The translations under genes and the position numbers were made by a program. Source: Bacteroidales bacterium (GTDB lineage: Bacteria > Bacteroidota > Bacteroidia > Bacteroidales > UBA7960). From it: a DNA stretch of 41,835 bases. Shown piece after piece: positions 18,973-27,400 of this stretch. The first letter of the stretch is position 1; every line of letters starts with the position of its first letter. Where the stretch lies: positions 1 through 41,835 of the forward strand of contig SKSE01000023.1 of the NCBI GenBank assembly GCA_007118135.1. The letters are read 5' to 3'. The notes below the pieces were generated by a model, which worked only from the letters and a program-made list of their open reading frames with translations, was not told where the DNA came from and did no database searches.

Positions 18973-21498
18973 TTAATAACCAAGCAAACTTCCCACCTGG
19001 AAAACGATAAATGATGCCAGCCAGGCGACACCTGTGGTGTAGAACACAGTAAATACTCCCCACTTCCAATGACCCGATTCTTTAATAATGGCTGCCAATA
19101 CACCAATGCATGGAAAATAGAGTAACACGAAAATCATAAATGAAAGTGCTACAATAGGTGTAAATACTTTTTTACCTTGTCTGGGACCATCAGAATATGT
19201 TTGTGTTTGCAGTTTTTCAGTAAGCGATGCACTATGCGTTTGCACATGCTCATCAGCCTGGTAAAGAACTCCCATGGTACTTACTACTATCTCTTTGGCT
19301 GCCAGTCCGGAAAGAAGACTGATACTCATTTTCCAGTCAAATCCCAGGGGAGCCATAACAGGCTCAATAAACCGGCCAAGATTGCCAATAAGACTGTTTT
19401 CCTGACGCTCCTGCAATATAGATGATTCCAGATTGTCAAGAACTGCATTACGTTCATTAAGAATATTTTCGCGCTCACTTTGAGAAACATCCGGAATGCT
19501 TGCCAGCATTTCTTCGTACTGGGTTTTTACTTCCTGTTTCTGAACTTCAAGCTTTCGGTTGTATTCAAAACCATATGGGAAATAGCCCAACACCCATATA
19601 ATTATTGACGCCACAAGTATGATTCCGCTGATTTTCTTAAGATAATGAACAGCTTTACTCCACATGTGTATAATGGCTGCTTTTAATGTAGGAACTCTGT
19701 AAGGAGGAAGCTCCATTACAAAAGGTACTTCTTCGCCACGGAAAATCGTTTTTTTGAATAATATGGCTGAAACCACCGCCGTAGCTATTCCCAGAGCATA
19801 AATCAGAAATAATATAGTTCCCTGGTAGCTGGAGAAAAATGCTGTTATAAAGAGAACGTATACAGGCAGACGTGCGCTGCACGACATAAAAGGATTAATA
19901 ATCATGGTAAGCAGCCGGTCGTTGCGGTTGGCAAGTGTTCTTGTGGCCATTATTGCAGGAACATTACATCCGAAACCCATAAGCATAGGTATAAATGATT
20001 TGCCATGAAGTCCTATTTTATGCATAAGCTTATCCATAATAAATACTGCCCGCGACATGTAACCTGTATCTTCCATTAAACTTATGAAAAAGAACAGGAG
20101 TATTATATTAGGCAGGAATACTATTACACCGCCAACACCACTTATTACTCCATTTATCAGAAGATCTTTCAACGGACCGGCCTGCATTGTATGATCAAGA
20201 TAAACGCTCAGATTTTCAACCCCGGTTTCAATCCATTCCATAGGGTAGGAGCCCAAAAAGAAAGTAACCGAAAACATTACCCACATAAAGAACAGAAAAA
20301 TGGGGAAACCGAATAGTTTGTGTGTAATAAGTGTATCAATTATTTCGCTGCTTTTACGTCTTTCACTTTCGGCAGGCTCGAGAGTTTCTTTCAGTGCACC
20401 GGTAATAAAACCGTATTTAAGGTCTGTGATAATTGTATCAGTGTTATCATTGAATTCATCCTCCAGCTTTTTAACCTCCTTTTCGGTACTTTCAAGTATA
20501 TCTTTGTGATTATGACAGTTTTCGACAATTTTTGTGGATATTTCAGGGTCTTTCTCCAAAAGCTTAAGTGCAAGAAATCGGGTAGAAACCCTGTCGGTTA
20601 AATGTTGGTTGCCCGGTGCATTGATTTTGTCCTGAATGAGTTTCAGCGATTTTTCAAAAGACTCACCATAATTGATATGAATGTGTCTTTGTGTATGATC
20701 TCTATCTTCAAAAACTTCAATTACTTTGTCGAATACATCTCTTATGCCCTTGCCTTTTGAACTTACAGCAGGAATAATGGGAATACCAATCATTTTTCCC
20801 AACGAGTCATAATCAAATTTATCACCCTTCTTTTCCAACTCGTCATACATGTTAAGAACCATCACAACCTTAATATCCATATCAATAAGCTGAGTTGTGA
20901 GATACAGATTTCTTTCAAGATTGGATCCGTCAACGATGTTAATTACAACATCGGGAAGATTCTCGGTAATGAAATCCCTTACAAATAATTCTTCAGGTGT
21001 ATATGCCGAAATGGAATAAGTGCCTGGTAAATCAGTAATATTAAAGCGATAACCCTTTTGTTTAAACCAAGCAAGCTTGGCATCTACCGTAACGCCACTG
21101 TAGTTTCCTACCCGCTCACGTGAGCCCGATGCATGGTTGAAGAAACTGGTTTTTCCACTATTGGGGTTACCCACCAGGGCAACATTGATGTTACGGCCGT
21201 TTTGCCGTGTAACTTTAAAACCTTCACTTACAATAACCCCCTCAAAATCTGAGCTTTTATAATCTCTTTCTTTATCGAGGGGCATTACCTCTATGAGTTG
21301 TGCTTCACTGCTGCGCAACGAAACATTATAGCCCATTATACTATATTCTATAGGATCTTTTAGAGGAGCTTTCTTAATTACTTCTACAGTTTTACCTGCT
21401 ACAAAACCCATTTCAATGATCCTCCTTCGAAAAGCCCCTCTTCCTTTCACCTTTAATATGATACCCTTTTCGCCGTTTTTTAGCTCCAATAAAGTCAT
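18973..21498 (-). CDS. feoB: FeoA-FeoB fusion ferrous iron transporter
   Basis: N-terminal FeoA (GRGAFRRRIIEMGFVAGKTVEVIKKAPLKDPIEYSIMGYNVSLR), G domain VALVGNPNSGKTSFFNHASGSRERVGNYSGVTVDAK, LPGTYSISAYTPEE, FeoB membrane core (MGFGCNVPAIMATRTLANRNDRLLTMIINPFMSCSARLPVYV). Confidence 0.97.
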   Translation of the reverse strand: MTLLELKNGEKGIILKVKGRGAFRRRIIEMGFVAGKTVEVIKKAPLKDPIEYSIMGYNVSLRSSEAQLIEVMPLDKERDYKSSDFEGVIVSEGFKVTRQNGRNINVALVGNPNSGKTSFFNHASGSRERVGNYSGVTVDAKLAWFKQKGYRFNITDLPGTYSISAYTPEELFVRDFITENLPDVVINIVDGSNLERNLYLTTQLIDMDIKVVMVLNMYDELEKKGDKFDYDSLGKMIGIPIIPAVSSKGKGIRDVFDKVIEVFEDRDHTQRHIHINYGESFEKSLKLIQDKINAPGNQHLTDRVSTRFLALKLLEKDPEISTKIVENCHNHKDILESTEKEVKKLEDEFNDNTDTIITDLKYGFITGALKETLEPAESERRKSSEIIDTLITHKLFGFPIFLFFMWVMFSVTFFLGSYPMEWIETGVENLSVYLDHTMQAGPLKDLLINGVISGVGGVIVFLPNIILLFFFISLMEDTGYMSRAVFIMDKLMHKIGLHGKSFIPMLMGFGCNVPAIMATRTLANRNDRLLTMIINPFMSCSARLPVYVLFITAFFSSYQGTILFLIYALGIATAVVSAILFKKTIFRGEEVPFVMELPPYRVPTLKAAIIHMWSKAVHYLKKISGIILVASIIIWVLGYFPYGFEYNRKLEVQKQEVKTQYEEMLASIPDVSQSERENILNERNAVLDNLESSILQERQENSLIGNLGRFIEPVMAPLGFDWKMSISLLSGLAAKEIVVSTMGVLYQADEHVQTHSASLTEKLQTQTYSDGPRQGKKVFTPIVALSFMIFVLLYFPCIGVLAAIIKESGHWKWGVFTVFYTTGVAWLASFIVFQVGSLLGY

Positions 21499-21551
21499 AA
21501 CCGGATTTTGTAAAAGTAAACTTAGGAGCTCATTGTCAGTTCCTAGTCTGC

Positions 21552-21592
21552 AATTAATCTTTATTTAGATTGAATTAATTCAGGCAAATTTA
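21552..21592 (-). promoter_or_regulatory. Putative feoAB promoter/operator: -7-like TAAATTTG (minus strand, 21585-21592) and AT-rich imperfect palindrome AATTAATCT-N6-AGATTGAATT (21552-21576)
   Basis: Located 54-94 nt upstream of the feoAB start; arms match with a one-base indel. Confidence 0.35.
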
Positions 21593-21629
21593 TAGAAAAA
21601 AAGGATCATGTAGGAATACTGTAATGAAA

Positions 21630-21647
21630 ATCCCCATAAATGGGGAT
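21630..21647. repeat. Perfect palindrome ATCCCCAT-AA-ATGGGGAT in the feoAB/dxs divergent intergenic region
   Basis: Direct reading, 8-bp arms, 2-nt loop. Confidence 0.8.
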
Positions 21648-21796
21648 GATATATTACAGATAAAAATTCATAGGGTAATTGAAACTGAAAAATGTTCGGT
21701 AACATTACATACATTTGATATGTATGTTTTTTAATGATCCTTTATTTTTATACTTTTGTAGAATATTTTTTGAAAAATAATTTCCTGAAGAATCAG

Positions 21797-23725
21797 ATGA
21801 TTCCAGAGGCCGGCAAAATACTATCCACCATTGAATCTCCTTCCGATCTGAAAGGGCTTAACCTGGATCAGTTGATTCAGGTATGTGATGAGTTGCGTCG
21901 TTTTATTATTGATGCTGCCTGCATAAATCCAGGACATTTTGGTGCAAGCCTTGGCGTTGTTGAGCTAACGGTAGCCCTTCACCATGTTTTTAATACACCT
22001 TATGATAAACTGATTTGGGATGTTGGTCATCAGGCGTATGCTCACAAGATCCTTACAGGGCGCAGGGATATTTTTCATACTAATCGCAAATATGAAGGAG
22101 TAAGCGGGTTTCCAAAAATGAGTGAAAGCTCCTATGATGCTTTTGGAACAGGTCATTCATCAACCAGTATTTCTGCAGCTCTTGGAATGGCCATTGCCAG
22201 CGACCTTCAAAATGATAAAGATCGGCATCATATTGCAGTTATCGGCGATGGAAGTATGACTGCAGGTATGGCATTCGAAGCATTGAATCATGCCGGTGTT
22301 GCAAACGCCAATTTACTTGTTGTATTGAATGATAACGGTATTGCCATTGATAAGAATGTGGGCGCACTTAAAGAATATCTTACCGACATTACTACTTCGC
22401 GCACTTACAATAAACTCAAGGATGATATCTGGAATGCATTGGGTTCAATAAGCCGCTACGGCCCCAATACCAGGGGTTTGATTCAGAAACTTGAAAACGC
22501 CATAAAAACAACTTTGCTCAAGCAAAGTAACCTGTTTGAGTCATTGAATTTCAGGTACTTCGGTCCGGTTGACGGGCATGATGTTCAGCATTTGACCAAG
22601 GTATTAAAGGATTTGCAACACATTAAAGGGCCGAAACTACTGCATGTGATTACTTTAAAAGGAAAAGGTTTTCCGCATGCCGAAAAGGAGCAAACCAAAT
22701 TTCATGCTCCGGGTTTTTTTAATAAGCAAACAGGAGAATTAAAGGTAGCTCCATGTGAAAAAAATCAACCACCTCGCTACCAGGTAGTTTTTGGAAAAAC
22801 TCTGCTTGAGCTGGCAGAGAAAAACCCTAAAATTGTGGGCATTACACCTGCAATGCCCACAGGTAGCTCATTAAATATCATGATGAATGCTATTCCCGAA
22901 AGAGCTTTTGATGTGGGTATAGCCGAGCAGCATGCAGTTACTTTTTCAGCAGGTTTGGCAGCACAGGGATTAATCCCCTATTGCAATATTTATTCTTCGT
23001 TCTTTCAAAGAGCATTCGATCAGGCTGTTCATGATGTTGCACTGCAGAATTTACCGGTTGTTTTTTGCCTTGACAGGGCGGGACTCGTAGGTGAAGACGG
23101 ACCCACCCACCACGGTTCTTTTGATCTTTCATTTCTGCGATGTATCCCTAATCTTACGATAGCTTCGCCCATGAATGAGCAGGAATTACGCAATCTCATG
23201 TTTACTGCCCAGGATAATCCCAAAGGACCTATGGTTATCCGATATCCCCGTGGAAACGGTGTGATGAAGAACTGGAGAACTCCATTTGAAAAAATTCAGA
23301 TTGGTAAAGGCCGGAAGTTAAGAGACGGGAAGGAACTGGCTATAATATCAATAGGTCCGATGGGTAATGAAGTGCTCAAAGCTTGCAATTACATTGAAAC
23401 CCAAAGCAAAATCAGTGCAGCTATGTATGATTTACGTTTTATCAAACCCATTGATGAAAGGTTACTTCACGAAGTCTTCAAAAACTTTGATAAAATTATA
23501 ACCATTGAAGATAACGCAATAGCAGGTGGCATGGGATCTGCAGTTATTGAGTTTATGGCTGATAATGGATATAATGCCAGGGTTAAAAGGATGGGAATTC
23601 CTGATTACTTTGTCCAGCAGGGTACTCTGACGGAATTACACAAAGAATGTGGTTATGACTTTGATTCGCTTGTAAAAGAAATAACAACCATTTGCCGAAG
23701 TAGTTTTGCACTTTCGGCAAGCTGA
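21797..23725 (+). CDS. dxs: 1-deoxy-D-xylulose-5-phosphate synthase
   Basis: ORF begins at 21734 but MIPEAGKILSTIESPSDLKGL at 21797 is the likely start; DVGHQAYAHKILTGR, GTGHSSTSISAALGMA, VIGDGSMTAGMAFEALNHAG, VGIAEQHAVTFSAGLA. Confidence 0.96.
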   Translation: MIPEAGKILSTIESPSDLKGLNLDQLIQVCDELRRFIIDAACINPGHFGASLGVVELTVALHHVFNTPYDKLIWDVGHQAYAHKILTGRRDIFHTNRKYEGVSGFPKMSESSYDAFGTGHSSTSISAALGMAIASDLQNDKDRHHIAVIGDGSMTAGMAFEALNHAGVANANLLVVLNDNGIAIDKNVGALKEYLTDITTSRTYNKLKDDIWNALGSISRYGPNTRGLIQKLENAIKTTLLKQSNLFESLNFRYFGPVDGHDVQHLTKVLKDLQHIKGPKLLHVITLKGKGFPHAEKEQTKFHAPGFFNKQTGELKVAPCEKNQPPRYQVVFGKTLLELAEKNPKIVGITPAMPTGSSLNIMMNAIPERAFDVGIAEQHAVTFSAGLAAQGLIPYCNIYSSFFQRAFDQAVHDVALQNLPVVFCLDRAGLVGEDGPTHHGSFDLSFLRCIPNLTIASPMNEQELRNLMFTAQDNPKGPMVIRYPRGNGVMKNWRTPFEKIQIGKGRKLRDGKELAIISIGPMGNEVLKACNYIETQSKISAAMYDLRFIKPIDERLLHEVFKNFDKIITIEDNAIAGGMGSAVIEFMADNGYNARVKRMGIPDYFVQQGTLTELHKECGYDFDSLVKEITTICRSSFALSAS

Positions 23726-23782
23726 TTTTGGCCATCAAGTTTAAATTTTATATTGTTTTAATTAAGTAAAAAAATACAGGTT

Positions 23783-24619
23783 TTGTCAGATATACTCTCT
23801 CAGCTTAGTGAAAGTCATAATGTATTGCTTGCCTTTGGCTTGACGTTATTTGCAGGCTTATCAACCGGTATCGGAAGTGCTATCGCCTTTTTCACAAAAA
23901 ACACAAATACCCGTTTTCTTTCATTGTCGCTGGGTTTTTCAGCCGGAGTAATGATTTACATCTCATTTATGGAGATCATGCCCAAAAGTATTGAAGTTAT
24001 GGCTGATGACCTGCCTGAACGAAATGCATACCTGATGGCAATTCTGGGTTTTTTTGCCGGAATGCTTCTGATAGCAGTTATTGACAGGCTTGTTCCAAGC
24101 TTTGAAAACCCACATGAAATCAGAAAGGTGGAAGACCTGGAACCCAGCCCGGAGGACATCAGAAAGAAAAAACTTTATCGTATGGGTGTTATGTCGGCTT
24201 TTGCTATTGCCATACATAACTTTCCGGAGGGTTTGGCTACATTTATTGTGGCACTTCAGGATATTAAGCTGGGATTACCTATTGCCATCGCTATTGCCAT
24301 ACATAACATACCTGAGGGCATTGCTATTTCAGTACCTATATTTTATGCAACAGGAAGTCGTAAAAAAGCATTCAAATACAGTTTTCTGTCAGGGTTGGCA
24401 GAACCATTGGGAGCCGTATTTGGATTTTTGATCCTTATGCCATTTCTGAATGATATTTTATTCGGGTTTATTTTTGCTTCAGTAGCCGGAATTATGATAT
24501 TTATTTCCATAGATGAATTACTTCCTGCTGCACGGGAGTATGACGAACCTCATCTTTCCTTATATGGATTAATGGCAGGTATGGCAGTGATGGCGGTAAG
24601 CCTTGTAATGTTTATGTAA
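23783..24619 (+). CDS. zupT: ZIP-family metal transporter (ZupT-like), TTG start
   Basis: SLGFSAGVMIYISFMEIMPKS, AIAIHNFPEGLATFIV, AIAIAIHNIPEGIAISVPIFYATGSRKKAF. Confidence 0.93.
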   Translation: MSDILSQLSESHNVLLAFGLTLFAGLSTGIGSAIAFFTKNTNTRFLSLSLGFSAGVMIYISFMEIMPKSIEVMADDLPERNAYLMAILGFFAGMLLIAVIDRLVPSFENPHEIRKVEDLEPSPEDIRKKKLYRMGVMSAFAIAIHNFPEGLATFIVALQDIKLGLPIAIAIAIHNIPEGIAISVPIFYATGSRKKAFKYSFLSGLAEPLGAVFGFLILMPFLNDILFGFIFASVAGIMIFISIDELLPAAREYDEPHLSLYGLMAGMAVMAVSLVMFM

Positions 24620-24655
24620 AACAACAGAATTATTTAACCTGAACCAAAGATTAAT

Positions 24656-25075
24656 ATGTTTATAAGTGAAACCCAGATAAGAGTTAGATACGGAGAAACA
24701 GATCAGATGGGTTATGTGTATTATGGCAATTATCCTGCCTACTACGAAGTGGGTAGGGCAGAAGCCATGCGTAAACTGAGTATGACCTACCGGCAGATGG
24801 AAGAGAGAGGAGTAATGATGCCCATAGCTTCTATGCAGCTTAAATATATCCGGCCTGCACATTACGATGATTTGTTAACTGTACGAACCATAGTTAAAGA
24901 GTTTCCCAAAGCAAGAATGCATTTTTATTATGAAGTTTACAATGAGAGTAAAAAGCTAATCAATCAGGGTGAAACCATACTTGCATTTGTAGATATTAAG
25001 AGTGGCAGACCATGCCAGGCTCCTGAATGGTTTCAGGATGCCTTAAAAGAAAAATGGCCGGTTAAGGAGAACTAA
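24656..25075 (+). CDS. YbgC/FadM-like acyl-CoA thioesterase
   Basis: IRVRYGETDQMGYVYYGNYPAYYEVGRAEAMR hot-dog signature. Confidence 0.92.
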   Translation: MFISETQIRVRYGETDQMGYVYYGNYPAYYEVGRAEAMRKLSMTYRQMEERGVMMPIASMQLKYIRPAHYDDLLTVRTIVKEFPKARMHFYYEVYNESKKLINQGETILAFVDIKSGRPCQAPEWFQDALKEKWPVKEN

Positions 25076-25142
25076 ACTATTTCCTAAAATGGTTTGTTGA
25101 CTTTAAATGTATTGATTATTAAATATTTCAATCTGTAAAACT

Positions 25143-25535
25143 ATGGAAATGGAAATCATACTGGGAGAAAACCAGAAAGTTAAAGCCAGATACAAAGGTT
25201 TTGAAATAGAAACTGATCAGCCTGAAAAAGCAGGTGGCGAAAATTCTGCACCTTCACCTTTTGATTTTTTCCTTATCAGTATAGGTGCGTGTGCAGGTTG
25301 GTATGTAAAATCATTTTGTCAGCAACGAAAACTCCCGGAGGAGGGTATCAAGGTATTTATGACAACCCACCGCAATTCTGAAACCAGAATGATAGAGAAA
25401 ATGAAAATTGATATTCGTTTACCACAGGATTTTCCTGATAAATACCGCGATGCCGTTATAAAAGCTGCCGGTGCATGTACGGTAAAAAAACACATTACAA
25501 ATGCACCCGAATTTTCTATTGTTACCAGCAAATAA
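25143..25535 (+). CDS. OsmC-family protein
   Basis: APSPFDFFLISIGACAGWYVKSFCQQRKLP, CTVKKHITNAPEF. Confidence 0.92.
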   Translation: MEMEIILGENQKVKARYKGFEIETDQPEKAGGENSAPSPFDFFLISIGACAGWYVKSFCQQRKLPEEGIKVFMTTHRNSETRMIEKMKIDIRLPQDFPDKYRDAVIKAAGACTVKKHITNAPEFSIVTSK

Positions 25536-25548
25536 TAATCTAAATTTG
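25519..25548 (+). promoter_or_regulatory. Canonical-looking Bacteroidetes promoter TTG-N19-TAAATTTG
   Basis: TTG 25519-25521, 19-nt spacer, TAAATTTG 25541-25548, ATG of the next CDS at 25556. Confidence 0.6.
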
Positions 25549-25555
25549 CAGCATT

Positions 25556-25918
25556 ATGAGCAAAAAGACATTAGTGCTAGGGGCAAGCCCCACACCCACA
25601 AGATATGCTTACAAAGCAGTTAAAAGATTGCTTTCTCACGGACATGAAGTTGTGGCCATAGGAAAAGTGGAGGCAGAAATAGATTCGGTTAAGATTACTA
25701 AGGATATGGACGACATTACTGACCTGCACACTGTGACCTTGTATTTAAATCCGGAGAAACAGGAACCCTATCTGGATTATATTATTGAGCAAAGTCCCAA
25801 AAGAATTATATTTAATCCCGGAAGTTATAATCCAAAACTTGATAAATTGGCCAAAGCTGCAGGTATTCAGGTTATGGAAGATTGCACGCTGGTAATGCTC
25901 GATATGGATGATTTCTGA
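25556..25918 (+). CDS. CoA-binding (YccU-like, Rossmann) protein
   Basis: KTLVLGASPTPTRYAYKAVKRLLSHGHEVVAIG...IIFNPGSYNPKLDKLAKAAGIQVMEDCTLVML. Confidence 0.92.
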   Translation: MSKKTLVLGASPTPTRYAYKAVKRLLSHGHEVVAIGKVEAEIDSVKITKDMDDITDLHTVTLYLNPEKQEPYLDYIIEQSPKRIIFNPGSYNPKLDKLAKAAGIQVMEDCTLVMLDMDDF

Positions 25919-25960
25919 AAGTATTTTTCTCAGGATATCAGAATTTGTAAGATCTTTTAT

Positions 25961-25989
25961 TGCCCCCGGTGCATCTGAGTGCGGGGGCA
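25961..25989 (+). terminator. GC-rich hairpin TGCCCCCG-N13-CGGGGGCA between CoA-binding and PLP-enzyme genes
   Basis: 8-bp perfect stem, followed by an AT-rich tract without a clean T run. Confidence 0.45.
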
Positions 25990-26021
25990 CTATTATATTA
26001 TAATAATTGTAAAACAATATT

Positions 26022-27203
26022 ATGGAAACAAAAAACCTTGGCTTCGATTCCAGGCTTATTCATGCAGGAGCCTTTGATGACCAGTTTGGCAGTGCTACAG
26101 TGCCAATTTATCAAACATCAACCTTTAAATTTAAAAGTGCTGATCATGGTGCCGCATGCTTTGCAGGTGAGGACGATGGTTTTATTTATACCCGCATTAA
26201 CAATCCCACAATCGGAGCGTTGGAAGATTTGGTGGCCGAATTAGAGAACGGTTACCGCGGTGTGGCCTGCAGTTCCGGAATGGGAGCTGTAAATACCATT
26301 TATATGGCACTGCTCGAAAAAGGAGCTCATATGATTAGTACTGCTGCAGTTTATGGCCCGTCAAGGGTGGTGATGGAGAAACATTATTCACGTTTCGGAG
26401 TAGAATCGACCTATGTTGATACTTTCGACCCCGATAACATAAGAAAAGCCATTCGCCCCAATACTAAAATGCTTTATATAGAAACACCTGCCAACCCTAC
26501 AATGGATATTACTGACCTTGCAGAAGTTGTAAAAATTGCAAAGGAGCATAATCTTATTACCGTAGCCGACAATACTTTTTGCAGCCCTTATCTGCAGAAA
26601 CCGTTGGACTTTGGATTTGACCTGGTATTCCATTCCATAACCAAATTTCTTAACGGCCATGCCGACATTGTTGGTGGAATTATAGTAGCAAAGGATAAAA
26701 AATTATATGATCCTGTAAGAGCCATGATGGTAACACTGGGCTGCAACATGGACCCCCATCAGGCATACATGGCAATAAGAGGAATCAAAACACTCTCCCT
26801 GCGAATGGATCGCTCGCAGGAAAATGCCACCAAAGTAGCAGAGTTTCTCGAAAATCATCCTAAAGTAAAATGGGTAAGATTTCCGGGACTTAAATCGCAT
26901 CCGCAATACGAACTGGCTCAAAAGCAGATGAAAGGACCCGGTGGTATGATTAGTTTTGAACTTAAAGGTGGCATTGGAGCCGGAAAAACACTCATGAACT
27001 CTGTTAAGCTTTGCTTGCTGGCCGTTTCATTGGGTGGGGTAGAATCACTGATTCAGCATCCTGCCTCCATGACCCATTCCAAAATGGACAAAGCAGCACG
27101 CGAGAGTTCCGGAATAACTGACGGGTTGGTTCGTTTCTCGGTGGGTATAGAAAATATTGAAGATATTATCAAAGACCTTGAACAAGGACTTGATAAAATT
27201 TGA
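26022..27203 (+). CDS. Cys/Met metabolism PLP-dependent enzyme (methionine gamma-lyase / O-acetylhomoserine sulfhydrylase / cystathionine synthase-lyase group)
   Basis: TRLIHAG-like FDSRLIHAGAF, YTRINNPTIGALE, SSGMGAVNTIYMALL, VADNTFCSPYLQKPLDFGFDLVFHSITKFLNGHADIVGG, HPASMTHSKM. Confidence 0.93.
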   Translation: METKNLGFDSRLIHAGAFDDQFGSATVPIYQTSTFKFKSADHGAACFAGEDDGFIYTRINNPTIGALEDLVAELENGYRGVACSSGMGAVNTIYMALLEKGAHMISTAAVYGPSRVVMEKHYSRFGVESTYVDTFDPDNIRKAIRPNTKMLYIETPANPTMDITDLAEVVKIAKEHNLITVADNTFCSPYLQKPLDFGFDLVFHSITKFLNGHADIVGGIIVAKDKKLYDPVRAMMVTLGCNMDPHQAYMAIRGIKTLSLRMDRSQENATKVAEFLENHPKVKWVRFPGLKSHPQYELAQKQMKGPGGMISFELKGGIGAGKTLMNSVKLCLLAVSLGGVESLIQHPASMTHSKMDKAARESSGITDGLVRFSVGIENIEDIIKDLEQGLDKI

Positions 27204-27251
27204 ATTACCCGAAAACCCTGATTTTTATTCATATTTGAGCACCTGTTGTAC

Positions 27252-27280
27252 TTGCCTTTGAAATTATATTTGTATTTTTG
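27252..27280 (+). promoter_or_regulatory. Putative promoter TTG-N18-TATTTTTG
   Basis: Close to the Bacteroidetes -33/-7 consensus, 121 nt upstream of the DUF349 gene. Confidence 0.4.
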
Positions 27281-27400
27281 TGGGCATTTTTAAAACCAGT
27301 TGATTATCAATATAAAACTGCATCTTGTAAGGATTTTATTATCATGCAGTTTTTCTATGTATTCTTCCTTAACTTTAGTTAGTAATTATTAATTGTTATT

